DNA from: a virus
Length of the DNA stretch: 59,213 bases
Virus record (IMG/VR): IMGVR_UViG_3300033145_001323
Location: 1-59,213 of that record
Reading direction: 5' to 3' (one strand)
This document shows positions 14,414 to 22,341 of the stretch, one piece after another. The position numbers and the translations under genes are program-made. The notes below the pieces were generated by a model. That model had not been told where the DNA came from. It saw only the letters and a program-made list of their open reading frames with translations, and did no database searches. The stretch's first letter is position 1. Each line of letters begins with the position of its first letter.

Positions 14414-14417
14414 ATAT

Positions 14418-14471
14418 TTATTTTACTAAAATCTTATTAAGGAAATCAATTGATATTTCTGTTTTATTCAT
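14418..14471 (-). CDS. 17-codon micro-ORF
   Basis: The frame MNKTEISIDFLNKILVK has a ribosome site (AAAGGA) 6 bp upstream. Its last codons and downstream bases copy the end of the 59-aa gene. It could be a leader peptide or a relic of a duplication. Confidence 0.25.
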   Translation of the reverse strand: MNKTEISIDFLNKILVK

Positions 14472-14529
14472 AATATTCCTTTTTGTAAATTAAGTTCTGC
14501 TTAACTTAATCATATTTGTTCATATTTTT

Positions 14530-14868
14530 TTATTCATAATTAAAATAATCATCAATTTGCTTAATCCCCATTTGTTCCATTTTATTCATCCGTTCCCAAC
14601 CATCCTGATTTTCTCTCTCAAAATCATCTTGGGCTTCTTGCATCTCCATCCATTCTCTTTCACTAACACTAAGGTAAATCTGTATATTATTTTCCCAAAT
14701 TTCTTTTGCTAATTCAATAATCTCATCCTTGCTCAAAAGTGGTTCAAGACCATCATATTTTTCACCAGTTTGTTCTTCGGCATATTCTACTAAATCAGAC
14801 CAATTGGCTTTTAGAAATGATTTGAAGTTTTTTACTTTGTAGTTTAGTTTGTTTGTATCTATTTTCAT
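14530..14868 (-). CDS. acidic helical protein (112 aa)
   Basis: MKIDTNKLNYKVKNFKSFLK is followed by an acidic, Glu/Met/Trp-rich helical C-terminus (EREWMEMQEAQDDFERENQD). No family recognised; the strong acidity would fit a DNA mimic or inhibitor, but this is only composition. Confidence 0.55.
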   Translation of the reverse strand: MKIDTNKLNYKVKNFKSFLKANWSDLVEYAEEQTGEKYDGLEPLLSKDEIIELAKEIWENNIQIYLSVSEREWMEMQEAQDDFERENQDGWERMNKMEQMGIKQIDDYFNYE

Positions 14869-14881
14869 TTTGTATTAATTA

Positions 14882-15157
14882 TTAATGTCTATACATTGTA
14901 AATGCCTTGTTATCGCAAGATACTAATTTTTTAATAGTATCATTATCGTGAACCTTACTACCCATTCGTTTTATCCATTCAAAATCTGGATTGATAGAAC
15001 AATAAATAGCCCAATCGTGGATACCACCTCTAACAGCAACCCAGTGTAATTGTGTGCCAGTATTTGCTATATTAATACCATCAGGCGAATCAATGCTTTG
15101 CCCTTTGGCAAAAATAGTGCCTGATTCCATTTTTTTTAGTTTTTTAATTGTAAGCAT
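14882..15157 (-). CDS. conserved phage-type protein (91 aa)
   Basis: The pattern MLTIKKLKKMESGTIFAKGQ, then LHWVAVRGGIHDWAIYCS, is one I associate with a small protein common in phages, of unknown function. It is followed by the 120-aa gene's stop at a 3-bp gap. Confidence 0.6.
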   Translation of the reverse strand: MLTIKKLKKMESGTIFAKGQSIDSPDGINIANTGTQLHWVAVRGGIHDWAIYCSINPDFEWIKRMGSKVHDNDTIKKLVSCDNKAFTMYRH

Positions 15158-15160
15158 ATT

Positions 15161-15523
15161 TTATAGTTTATTGGGTAGTTTCTCATGTCTTTTATTATGT
15201 TCTTTTCTTGTTAATATTTCCATATTATGTACTTCTTGGTCTATATTGCCATTAGCCCCACAATTTAAGCATTGCCCACCACTTGTCATTTCGGCATCAC
15301 AACATAATGATTTTTTTAGTATAACCTTTTTTCTATTTGGTTTGCTTTTCATAAATTTATCATCAAATGGGACAAACATTGAAGTCATTGTATGATTGCT
15401 TGGGTTAAGACATTGATATAACCAACCACTTGGTACTCTTATAATATAATATTCAAAAACTCCATCTATCTTTATCTGTTCATGAAGTTTTAAATCATAA
15501 ATTGTTTTTTCTTTTTTACTCAT
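15161..15523 (-). CDS. small protein with Cys cluster (120 aa)
   Basis: An N-terminal beta-rich part with IIRVPSGWLYQC is followed by SLCCDAEMTSGGQCLNCGA, a likely zinc site, and a basic tail. Its ATG overlaps the upstream TGA (15520-15523). Confidence 0.6.
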   Translation of the reverse strand: MSKKEKTIYDLKLHEQIKIDGVFEYYIIRVPSGWLYQCLNPSNHTMTSMFVPFDDKFMKSKPNRKKVILKKSLCCDAEMTSGGQCLNCGANGNIDQEVHNMEILTRKEHNKRHEKLPNKL

Positions 15524-15909
15524 AAGTTCTTATCCTTTAATAGTTTATAGATTTTATATCTTATTTCAGCAATATCGTTCCATTCTAAATGTCCATCATC
15601 ATAGGGTATTGTTTCAAAAATCTTTTTAATTAACCCAATTGGCTCATACTTGTTCATTATGAAATTATAGCATTTTTGACATATATCAGTATAGTCATAT
15701 TCTACAGATGGTTTAAAATCTTTATTACAATATTTACAGTGATTCATTCTTTTACTTTCTATCTCCTTTTGGCATTTTTTACAAACATAGCTATCCATAT
15801 CTAATTCATTCTCTCTAGTTTGGACAGAAAATTTTTCGGGAATATTATCTTCCAATACAAACTTTTTCCCGCCACAAACTGAACATTTTGCTTTTAAATA
15901 TTTTTTCAT
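15520..15909 (-). CDS. multi-zinc-knuckle protein (129 aa)
   Basis: Four CxxC pairs occur in order: KCSVCGG, YVCKKCQ, HCKYCNK and ICQKCYN, enough for two zinc ribbons. A helical C-terminal region follows. It overlaps both neighbours by four bases (ATGA), so it is in a coupled operon with 15161 and 15906. Confidence 0.65.
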   Translation of the reverse strand: MKKYLKAKCSVCGGKKFVLEDNIPEKFSVQTRENELDMDSYVCKKCQKEIESKRMNHCKYCNKDFKPSVEYDYTDICQKCYNFIMNKYEPIGLIKKIFETIPYDDGHLEWNDIAEIRYKIYKLLKDKNL

Positions 15910-16094
15910 TGATTTTGTTTTAATCTGGCGATGAAGAATTTGCCTCTCTTGCTATCATTCAATTCAATAATGCCATCAATCTGACAGTTTTGTTTATCCA
16001 TTCTTAGGATAATATCTCCATCTACACAGAATGTTTGTTTATAGAAATCCAAAATTTCTTTTTTCTTTTGTTTAAAAGTTTTTTCTTTTTTCAT
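15906..16094 (-). CDS. hypothetical protein, paralogue of 13978 (62 aa)
   Basis: MKKEKTFKQKKKEILDFYKQ, then CVDGDIILRM and LNDSKRGKFFIARL. It shares its core with the 83-aa protein at 13978-14229. Function unknown. Confidence 0.6.
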   Translation of the reverse strand: MKKEKTFKQKKKEILDFYKQTFCVDGDIILRMDKQNCQIDGIIELNDSKRGKFFIARLKQNQ

Positions 16095-16109
16095 AATTAT
16101 TTTCTCATT

Positions 16110-16307
16110 TTATTTTATTTCCACATATTCCATTGCTGTTCGTAATAAGTGATCATAATCTCCCTTAACTGCTTCTTCCATAAATTCTTTTGCCTCCTTA
16201 TCCATACCTGCCTTTTTAAGAGCTTTATTTACACTACCTAATATAAAGAAAGCATTACCATCTTGACCTAATAATTTGACTACTGGTTTTTGTTTTTTTG
16301 TTGACAT
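16110..16307 (-). CDS. widespread small phage/plasmid protein (65 aa)
   Basis: The pattern VKLLGQDGNAFFILGSVNKA, then LKKAG and EEAVKGDYDHLLRTAMEYV is a recognisable small conserved protein in phages and mobile elements, of unknown function. Confidence 0.7.
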   Translation of the reverse strand: MSTKKQKPVVKLLGQDGNAFFILGSVNKALKKAGMDKEAKEFMEEAVKGDYDHLLRTAMEYVEIK

Positions 16308-16308
16308 A

Positions 16309-16527
16309 TTATTTTTCTTTTAACTTATTCCAAATCATAATTTGATTAAAAATTACCCAATGTATCATTGCTGGTATATTCCCTTGTTTCATTAATTTTT
16401 TTAGGTTTGCTTTGTGTTTTATAATTTCATCCATTCTTTCTTGCACAAATATCTCCATTGGGGGTCTCAAAAAAACAGTTTTTACAGCTATCTGTATATC
16501 TCTTGTATCTTTAATTATATTTTTCAT
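16309..16527 (-). CDS. helical protein (72 aa)
   Basis: MKNIIKDTRDIQIAVKTVFL and a following set of amphipathic helices. It ends one base before the 65-aa gene. Not recognised. Confidence 0.55.
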   Translation of the reverse strand: MKNIIKDTRDIQIAVKTVFLRPPMEIFVQERMDEIIKHKANLKKLMKQGNIPAMIHWVIFNQIMIWNKLKEK

Positions 16528-16638
16528 AGTTTTTAATTAAGAACAAACAGTTCCAGCACAGGGATTATTACTACACCCAAACACAGATGCCCTGATTTAT
16601 TACACAAATGTCTTTAAATCAATAATGGCTTGTTTGAA

Positions 16639-16658
16639 TTCAGATATAATAATCTGAA
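16639..16658. other. 7-bp palindromic hairpin in a 207-bp gap
   Basis: TTCAGAT and ATCTGAA flank ATAATA. It is the only clear structure in the gap 16528-16734, which otherwise shows nothing I can support. Confidence 0.35.
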
Positions 16659-16734
16659 ATTACAAATATTAAATACTGGTTAAACATAATAAAGCTCCAT
16701 TGTGCCAGAATTATTTGCTCTTAATTGTTAATGT

Positions 16735-16929
16735 TTAGATATTTTCGAAATTATGAACTATACTGCCACAATCAGGGCAAAGAACCTGAGTATCATTTTC
16801 CTCTGTGTCATTTTTTATATATTTTTTCCATACATTATCCCACACAAGCCAATCTTTGCCATGAAACAATAGCTCTACTTCATCTAATTCTTTTTTACAA
16901 TTTTTACAATAATATTTTTCTTTTTTCAT
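16735..16929 (-). CDS. zinc-ribbon protein (64 aa)
   Basis: YYCKNCKKEL at the start and VLCPDCGSIVH near the end form a zinc ribbon around a Trp-rich middle. It is the first gene after the promoter at 16959-16986. Confidence 0.65.
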   Translation of the reverse strand: MKKEKYYCKNCKKELDEVELLFHGKDWLVWDNVWKKYIKNDTEENDTQVLCPDCGSIVHNFENI

Positions 16930-16958
16930 ATCTTTATTATTTAATCTTATTATATCTC

Positions 16959-17005
16959 ATTATATATACCACTATCTTTTTGTCAACCCTTGCTCTTGTG
17001 GATAA
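16959..17005 (-). promoter_or_regulatory. consensus sigma-70 promoter with upstream DnaA box
   Basis: TTGACA (16981-16986), 16-bp spacer, TATAAT (16959-16964). A perfect TTATCCACA box at 16997-17005 lies 10 bp upstream of the -35, with the same 32-bp geometry as at 5711-5757. Confidence 0.75.
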
Positions 17006-17040
17006 CTTTTTTAATCTTAATTGCTAATTTATTTTGTTAA

Positions 17041-17232
17041 TTAGTATATACAATTAAATCCAAATTGTTTTAATTGCAACTGTTCAATCGCTTGCTCTGC
17101 TTTATGCTTACCATATTCGTTATTAATTTTGTTTAATGTGCAATGAATAATTAATACAGTAAATGGATTTTTATGTTTAATTTGTTTTTTAATTATTATA
17201 TGTAATTGTTTGTAACATTTTGGCATAGCCAT
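17041..17232 (-). CDS. small basic protein (63 aa)
   Basis: MAMPKCYKQLHIIIKKQIKH, then helices ending in GKHKAEQAIEQLQL. The ATG at 17232 follows AGGAGGTGA at ideal distance, so the longer GTG start is not used. Not recognised. Confidence 0.55.
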   Translation of the reverse strand: MAMPKCYKQLHIIIKKQIKHKNPFTVLIIHCTLNKINNEYGKHKAEQAIEQLQLKQFGFNCIY

Positions 17233-17440
17233 TGTATTCACCTCCTTTCTTTTTTAACCGACATAATAGGAGATTGGACAATTCGCTGGGCTTATCCAAT
17301 CCCTTATACAACGATTAACTAAAAGCTACTACACTACACACAATTGCCCAAAGAATAGTTATATATATTAGTTTCATAATTTTTAAAGAGTCAGCGACCT
17401 CTTGATTAACTACCTCTATATTATCAGAAGACTAAAACCC

Positions 17441-17650
17441 TTATATTACTTTATCAATTTCTTTATCCCACTTTTTACTTAACTTTATCAATATAAACCG
17501 TAACGCTTCCAAAGATACTGACATTCTAGATGCTTCAACTGGCAACTCATTCATCCACCTAACTAATTCAGCATAACAATTACTCGAACCACCATCAATC
17601 CCTTTTTTAAAGATTTGTTCCAAAATATATTTTTGTTGTTTTAGAGTCAT
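17441..17650 (-). CDS. helical protein (69 aa)
   Basis: MTLKQQKYILEQIFKKGIDG with further helices. A GAGGTGA ribosome site precedes the ATG. Between it and the 63-aa gene (17233-17440) I see only hairpins, including GATTGGA/TCCAATC at 17272-17301. Confidence 0.55.
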   Translation of the reverse strand: MTLKQQKYILEQIFKKGIDGGSSNCYAELVRWMNELPVEASRMSVSLEALRFILIKLSKKWDKEIDKVI

Positions 17651-17728
17651 AATATGTTCACCTCACTTTCTTATTAGCTTTTCATCAATGCTTACCAGTA
17701 AAGATTGATAGGCATCGTCAACAGCTAA

Positions 17729-17887
17729 TTATAATTGTTCTTTAATTTCATTCCTTAACCGTTCAACAACTCCCGCCCAGTAAGATAATCCTTTCATATC
17801 AATTAAAGCATTCGGTTCGTCTATTAATGTTTTCACATTTGTTTTTGCTGTTTCTAAGTCCTTAATTAAATCTTTAGTTTTGTTCAT
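17729..17887 (-). CDS. helical protein (52 aa)
   Basis: MNKTKDLIKDLETAKTNVKT, then ALIDMKGLSYWAGVVERLRN. A strong GGGGAGGTGA ribosome site lies upstream. Not recognised. Confidence 0.55.
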   Translation of the reverse strand: MNKTKDLIKDLETAKTNVKTLIDEPNALIDMKGLSYWAGVVERLRNEIKEQL

Positions 17888-17953
17888 AATTTATTCACCT
17901 CCCCTCTTTATTGAATACAATCGGATACAATCGGATATAGTCAATATATCTGA

Positions 17954-18340
17954 TTATTTCTTTATTTTTAGTATCTCTTTTACTAATAAGTCGGTTGCCT
18001 TGTCATACTCCTTATATCCAGCACTTGCAAGATAATCCCATTTACCCCCCATTTTATATGGTAAATCTCCATTCCAACTAATACATCCATCCTTACCATT
18101 GATTATAATCTGGTCTGAATTACGATGTTCATATACACAGAAAGTTTTTGAATTATTAAGATATTTGTCATTTTTCCAACTTGGATAAAAAGTCAAACCC
18201 ACCTCTCGGCAATTAGTAAAACATCCCACATAGATGGTATATCCATTTATTTCTTTTCTTCTTTTTAATCTTTTTAGAATCTCAAAAGAAATTTTAAGTC
18301 CATTTGTAATCTCAATTTTGGCATATTTTCTTTTGTTCAT
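17954..18340 (-). CDS. hypothetical protein (128 aa)
   Basis: MNKRKYAKIEITNGLKISFE with a mixed beta/alpha pattern and several Tyr/Trp/Cys. An AGGAGGTGA site precedes the start. Not recognised. Confidence 0.55.
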   Translation of the reverse strand: MNKRKYAKIEITNGLKISFEILKRLKRRKEINGYTIYVGCFTNCREVGLTFYPSWKNDKYLNNSKTFCVYEHRNSDQIIINGKDGCISWNGDLPYKMGGKWDYLASAGYKEYDKATDLLVKEILKIKK

Positions 18341-18382
18341 AATTTATCACCTCCTTTCATTAATTTAATTGCTATCTTGTAA

Positions 18383-18417
18383 AATTCTTCATTGAGTGTG
18401 AATGTCAATAAAGAATT
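18383..18417 (-). other. post-stop hairpin (12 bp with one mismatch)
   Basis: AATTCTT-c-ATTGA pairs with TCAAT-a-AAGAATT. It lies 15 bp after the stop of the 69-aa gene. Confidence 0.5.
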
Positions 18418-18431
18418 CTATAAGAAATCAA

Positions 18432-18641
18432 TTATTGTGGATTGTCTGGATTGTAGTGACGAGAATTAATTAAAATATTTATGATTTTACTGGCTTCATT
18501 TTTTCTTTCTTTAATTGATTTTTCACCAGGTGTATGTTCTGTATCTATAAAATCATCTAGATAATTTAATTCCTTATACAATAAATTTTCTAAAAGAATT
18601 GTATTATCTAATGACATTTTGACTTCTAATAATTGTTCCAT
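18432..18641 (-). CDS. helical protein (69 aa)
   Basis: MEQLLEVKMSLDNTILLENL onward, acidic and helical, with an AGGAGGTGA ribosome site. Not recognised. Confidence 0.55.
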   Translation of the reverse strand: MEQLLEVKMSLDNTILLENLLYKELNYLDDFIDTEHTPGEKSIKERKNEASKIINILINSRHYNPDNPQ

Positions 18642-18707
18642 AATTATTCACCTCCTTTTTTATATTATTCTCTTACCAAAAGCCATTAAAGATTAACGAC
18701 TTTCAGC

Positions 18708-18748
18708 AATAGTATAATTTTGTAATAGTAGTAGTTTAGGATACTATT
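18708..18748 (-). other. post-stop hairpin (8 bp)
   Basis: AATAGTAT/ATACTATT, 15 bp after the stop of the DUF2314-like gene. Confidence 0.4.
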
Positions 18749-18762
18749 ATTGACAAAAATTG

Positions 18763-19038
18763 TTAGTTATTAGTACAATCTATAACATCTAATGGATGAA
18801 AAATAATTTTCTCTCCACATTTCATATCTAAACCAAGGGGCTTATTATCAAGTTCACCTTCCCACTTTTCTCCACTTTCGTTTTTAGTCAACTTAACCCA
18901 CATTCTCTCGCCATTTTCATTGTCTTTATCAGTAAATATTAATTTAACATTATCACCTATCTTTAGTGATGATAATTCTCTCCTTGATGGCATTTCAAAA
19001 CTATCAAGGAAAGGTGGTCTTTTAATTATATAATTCAT
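18763..19038 (-). CDS. DUF2314-like protein (91 aa)
   Basis: The pattern IGDNVKLIFTDKDNENGERM, WVKLTKNESGEKWEGELDN, GEKIIFHPLDVID matches the DUF2314 fold, a small beta-rich domain of unknown function also found in immunity and phage proteins. The whole protein is this one domain with a short N-terminal extension. Confidence 0.55.
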   Translation of the reverse strand: MNYIIKRPPFLDSFEMPSRRELSSLKIGDNVKLIFTDKDNENGERMWVKLTKNESGEKWEGELDNKPLGLDMKCGEKIIFHPLDVIDCTNN

Positions 19039-19140
19039 ATTTTATTTTTAAAGTTCCCTAAACAAAACCCTTAATTTATTGCTTTAATTTACAACCTTAA
19101 TTAGTGTTCTTAATTTGTATTCCCAATTGGTTATTATAAT

Positions 19141-19344
19141 TTATATTACCAATTCATTCTTAATGTCAGCAATTGTTTTGACTTCTTTTACATTGACATC
19201 TATATATTCCCATTGCTCTTTGTAATCTGATTTTACAATTCGTTTTGCTTCTTTTTCTGCTTCTTTTTGATTTTTTGCATTGAGCATAAAAGTATAATAT
19301 GGGTATCCCTCGCCAATGTCTGCTTTGATTAAATAGTTTTTCAT
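19141..19344 (-). CDS. small alpha/beta protein (67 aa)
   Basis: MKNYLIKADIGEGYPYYTFM, then NAKNQKEAEKEAKRIVKS. The strand-then-'AKNxEEAEKEA'-helix pattern is common in small phage proteins. Function unknown. Confidence 0.55.
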   Translation of the reverse strand: MKNYLIKADIGEGYPYYTFMLNAKNQKEAEKEAKRIVKSDYKEQWEYIDVNVKEVKTIADIKNELVI

Positions 19345-19383
19345 TGTTTGTCATCTCCTTTCATTGTTTGTTATTTGCTTGTT

Positions 19384-19689
19384 TTAATCTTTTGTAATAT
19401 CAAAATTGTAAATTTCTGATAAAACAAATTGCCCTTCTTCTGTATCTTCTGTTAGATATTCATTGGTTGAGATAGATGATATAATATATTCATCATTCAA
19501 TGAAAATAGATATTTCAAATCATCTTTCATTATTTCTTTGTCTTTTGTGGCTTCGCTAATCCAATTCACCAAGTGGTCAATTTGGTCTTCTCTTGTAATG
19601 ATAACATAATCAACTTTTTCTTCTTGAAAGATTTTGTCATTAATTATTTTATCATTTATTTTATTTACTCCATTAATTTTATATTTCAT
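19384..19689 (-). CDS. acidic hypothetical protein (101 aa)
   Basis: MKYKINGVNKINDKIINDKI, then an acidic alpha/beta body (DDLKYLFSLNDEYIISSIST). AGGAGGTGA precedes the ATG. Not recognised. Confidence 0.55.
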   Translation of the reverse strand: MKYKINGVNKINDKIINDKIFQEEKVDYVIITREDQIDHLVNWISEATKDKEIMKDDLKYLFSLNDEYIISSISTNEYLTEDTEEGQFVLSEIYNFDITKD

Positions 19690-19738
19690 TGTTATTCACC
19701 TCCTTTCAATTTTAATGTTTAATTTGTATTGTTAATTT

Positions 19739-19754
19739 GTGCACCAATGTGCAC
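19739..19754. promoter_or_regulatory. GTGCAC dyad, copy 5
   Basis: Exact GTGCAC-CAAT-GTGCAC, 50 bp before the start of the 101-aa gene. Confidence 0.7.
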
Positions 19755-19810
19755 ACTTTCAATTGATATTCAAATATTTTCAATTGAGAAACTTTATTTT
19801 TTCCAATTGA

Positions 19811-19891
19811 AAAAGCCCGCTAATTATTATTTACATCGTTCTTGCATGGCAAGTTGTTAAATGCATTAACAATGTATATTATCAACGGGCT
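19811..19891 (-). ncRNA. compact four-stem RNA candidate
   Basis: Closing stem AGCCCG/CGGGCT (19814-19819 with 19886-19891), then TACAT/ATGTA, and two hairpins CTTGC-ATG-GCAAG and TTGTTAA-ATGCA-TTAACAA. On the minus strand the closing stem is followed by a run of T (CGGGCTTTTTC), as in an intrinsic terminator. It follows the 234-aa gene's stop by 48 bp. A second hairpin GGCTAT-GA-ATAGCC lies just upstream of it. Confidence 0.5.
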
Positions 19892-19938
19892 CAATGCGTG
19901 GGCTATGAATAGCCGAACCATTAAGGCGGTTTTGGGCT

Positions 19939-20643
19939 TTATTTAGGCAGTTTTTGGGCTTTTAACGCTGTCTGGAGTCCTTTAGTGTGTCGTTTTATGT
20001 CTTGATTTGTTGTTTTACTATGCAACCATTCTAAACCTTTCAACCATTCTTCTGACATTGCTATCTTTTTTCTGGCTGTTCTGTCTTGTTCTTTCTTTTC
20101 AATTGCCTCAACATTTAGCCATCCAAAAAGTTTAAGCATTGGAATCCAATGGTCATCGTCAAAATCATATCCAGCACTCGGAATAAAGAGACAAGCCAAT
20201 GTGTCATCTGTCGGCTCAACAACCCCAATTCTTAATTTGTATAATTCGTCAATGCTATCCATTATCTTTTCAGAATCCACTCGGTCTTTTGCTTCAAAAA
20301 TAGTATTCCACATTGGATACCATCCTCGTTCTGACCAAAATTCGTCAATTTCATTCTGATATAATTCTTGCAACCAATCTCTAAACCCCTCTTGGTTATC
20401 TGGATAACTATTTTCAATGTGATAGTCATCATTTCTTCCTTGGTGAAATTCTATTCTCAATTCTTCTTCATCTTGATTGTCTACCCATTCATTAAGGATT
20501 GTCTCTTTACTTGGTTTTTGTATAAGTTCATTAAGAATATCCTCTCCAATGGCTTTTTTGAACAACCCTAGTCCAATTGAATTAAAACTTCTATCAAACA
20601 ATTGATTGGTTTTACTATAAACTGCCTCACTATATTTACTCAT
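19939..20643 (-). CDS. hypothetical protein (234 aa)
   Basis: An acidic protein, MSKYSEAVYSKTNQLFDRSF onward, with GWYPMWNTIFEAKDRV and a basic C-terminal helix. No motif recognised. It lacks a Shine-Dalgarno site. Its leader, ending AATTATGAG, resembles those of the genes at 21452 and 24792. Confidence 0.55.
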   Translation of the reverse strand: MSKYSEAVYSKTNQLFDRSFNSIGLGLFKKAIGEDILNELIQKPSKETILNEWVDNQDEEELRIEFHQGRNDDYHIENSYPDNQEGFRDWLQELYQNEIDEFWSERGWYPMWNTIFEAKDRVDSEKIMDSIDELYKLRIGVVEPTDDTLACLFIPSAGYDFDDDHWIPMLKLFGWLNVEAIEKKEQDRTARKKIAMSEEWLKGLEWLHSKTTNQDIKRHTKGLQTALKAQKLPK

Positions 20644-20755
20644 AATTGTAAAAGAACCAATTACTTGCCAGAATTAGCTCTGACTGAGGAATAAACTCCT
20701 CACCATTGCCACTAAATTATTTTAGTAGCAATTCGTGAATAGTTAATAGATAATT

Positions 20756-20787
20756 AATTCTTAAATAGTCATTGATACTTAAGAATT
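20756..20787 (-). other. post-stop hairpin (9 bp)
   Basis: AATTCTTAA/TTAAGAATT, starting at the stop codon of the 221-aa gene. Confidence 0.5.
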
Positions 20788-21452
20788 TAATCCATTGATA
20801 ATCCATATTTCTCTGAAAATACAATACTAAATTGAACGCCACCATTGTATCTTTCCATTTGAATTGCTTTCAGAAGGTCTTTAACTGTTTTGATTTCCAT
20901 TCTTACTGTCAATTGTTTATACCCGCAAAAATCCTTTCCTTCTTTTAGTTTTAATTTGTAATTGTTTAGATATTCTTTTAATTTATCTTTGTAATATGGC
21001 TCTTTAATATCTTTCAATCGCATAAATCTTTTCCTTCCATTTTCTTTATCCTCCAATGCAATATAAATACTAATTTGATGAAAATCATCAAAAATCTTTT
21101 CTAATGGCTTTGCTCTCTTAATTAGATTGGCATATTTCTTTAATCCCCTTTGTGTTATATCCATATAACAATCAACTAAATTTTTGTAATTGTTACCAGA
21201 ATGTTTTACTCCTTTTATTTCCAAACAGTGTCCAGCTATCAATCCAACCCATTCTGTAATCTTGTGCCAAATTGAATATGTCCATCCAAAACTTAAAATA
21301 TTCCAACTTCTTGCTCTTTTTCTTCCCTCATAGCAATTGTTGCTTCCAATTTCGTTTAGAACTAAATAATCCTTATCATATCCTTTTTCATTGCCAAGCT
21401 TATCTTCATTGATAAAATATGCTTTTTGTCTATAATCAATTTCATAACTCAT
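20787..21452 (-). CDS. hypothetical protein (221 aa)
   Basis: MSYEIDYRQKAYFINEDKLG onward, with SIWHKITEWVGLIAGH and KHSGNNYKNLVDCY. The ATG at 21452 is preferred to a TTG nine codons upstream, because it has the same AATTATGAG context as its neighbours. Function unknown. Confidence 0.55.
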   Translation of the reverse strand: MSYEIDYRQKAYFINEDKLGNEKGYDKDYLVLNEIGSNNCYEGRKRARSWNILSFGWTYSIWHKITEWVGLIAGHCLEIKGVKHSGNNYKNLVDCYMDITQRGLKKYANLIKRAKPLEKIFDDFHQISIYIALEDKENGRKRFMRLKDIKEPYYKDKLKEYLNNYKLKLKEGKDFCGYKQLTVRMEIKTVKDLLKAIQMERYNGGVQFSIVFSEKYGLSMD

Positions 21453-21511
21453 AATTTTGAAAGAACCAACCAATGACAATTGGCTTAGTTAAGAGATAAA
21501 TAATCTCAATC

Positions 21512-21547
21512 CATTACTTTAGATATCAATGGAATACTAAAGTAATG
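21512..21547 (-). other. perfect 11-bp hairpin
   Basis: CATTACTTTAG/CTAAAGTAATG with a 14-nt loop in the gap between the 72-aa membrane gene and the 221-aa gene. Confidence 0.5.
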
Positions 21548-21659
21548 TCAGAAATCATTTGATTATTTACTTATTTTGTGCTTAATATGTCGTTCTGTGT
21601 TGCTCTCTGTGTCGTTTTCCTCCCTCTGTGGCTTGTTTATATGCTAAGGTAGTAGTTTA

Positions 21660-21878
21660 TTATGGCTTCCAATATAAATCTATATAATCGTAATACCAAT
21701 CACATATACCACTCATTGCAATAATTTCTGCAAGTGGAGATGTTAGTAACATAATCATTGCTCCAGTAAGGGTGATTGCAAACAAAAACACAAATGCATT
21801 TTTATACGAATTGGTTATTAATCTGCAATAATACAAGTCAATTGTAAATACTATTAATGTTAGAATTGTTATTTTCAT
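21660..21878 (-). CDS. small membrane protein (72 aa)
   Basis: Two hydrophobic segments (ITILTLIVFTIDLYY and FVFLFAITLTGAMIMLL) suggest a two-pass inner-membrane protein. Size would fit a small holin or a superinfection protein, but nothing specific supports either. Confidence 0.55.
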   Translation of the reverse strand: MKITILTLIVFTIDLYYCRLITNSYKNAFVFLFAITLTGAMIMLLTSPLAEIIAMSGICDWYYDYIDLYWKP

Positions 21879-21907
21879 AGTTATTTTTATTAATTAGCAA
21901 CTCATTA

Positions 21908-21934
21908 CTACTGGCAATAACCAATTGTCAGTAG
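21908..21934 (-). other. post-stop hairpin (11 bp, one wobble)
   Basis: CTACTGGCAAT/ATTGTCAGTAG, 15 bp after the stop of the 51-aa gene. It is nearly copied at 22140-22166. Confidence 0.5.
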
Positions 21935-21948
21935 CTATCAATGTCTAA

Positions 21949-22104
21949 TCATTTCTTTTTCTTTTTTTCTTTTTTCCATCCTATTCCATTATCAATTCCA
22001 TTGCATTTTGGGCAACCAATAGAATCTCCTAATTTCCAAGTTGTTTTACATTCATCGCATTCCAATTCTGTATTTGGATCTTCACTCCATCTTTTTCTAC
22101 CCAT
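21949..22104 (-). CDS. zinc-ribbon protein (51 aa)
   Basis: MGRKRWSEDPNTELECDECK, then GCPKCNG, and an all-basic tail KKEKKKKK. AGGAGGTGA precedes the ATG. A minimal zinc ribbon that could bind nucleic acid. Confidence 0.65.
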   Translation of the reverse strand: MGRKRWSEDPNTELECDECKTTWKLGDSIGCPKCNGIDNGIGWKKEKKKKK

Positions 22105-22139
22105 AAATTATCACCTCCTTTCTAATTGGCAATTTATTG

Positions 22140-22166
22140 CTACTGGCAACTAATAACTGTCAGTAG
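22140..22166 (-). other. post-stop hairpin (9 bp)
   Basis: CTACTGGCA/TGTCAGTAG, 11 bp after the stop of the 44-aa gene. It shares sequence and flanks with 21908-21934, so one arose from the other. Confidence 0.5.
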
Positions 22167-22176
22167 TTACCAATGA

Positions 22177-22311
22177 CTAATCATCTTTTTTTATTTCTTC
22201 AACATCAACCATATTCCAATTAATATCTTCGGCAGTTAATTGGGCTTCTTCTTCGTTTTCTGCTTCTACCTCATAAGAGTATTTATGTATTGTTACTTTA
22301 TATTTTTTCAT
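22177..22311 (-). CDS. acidic alpha/beta protein (44 aa)
   Basis: MKKYKVTIHKYSYEVEAENE, then EEAQLTAEDINWNMVDVEE. Two strands followed by a helix, the same plan as 12327 and 19141. GGGAGGTGA precedes the ATG. Confidence 0.55.
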   Translation of the reverse strand: MKKYKVTIHKYSYEVEAENEEEAQLTAEDINWNMVDVEEIKKDD

Positions 22312-22341
22312 TAATTGTCACCTCCCTTCATAATTGATTTT

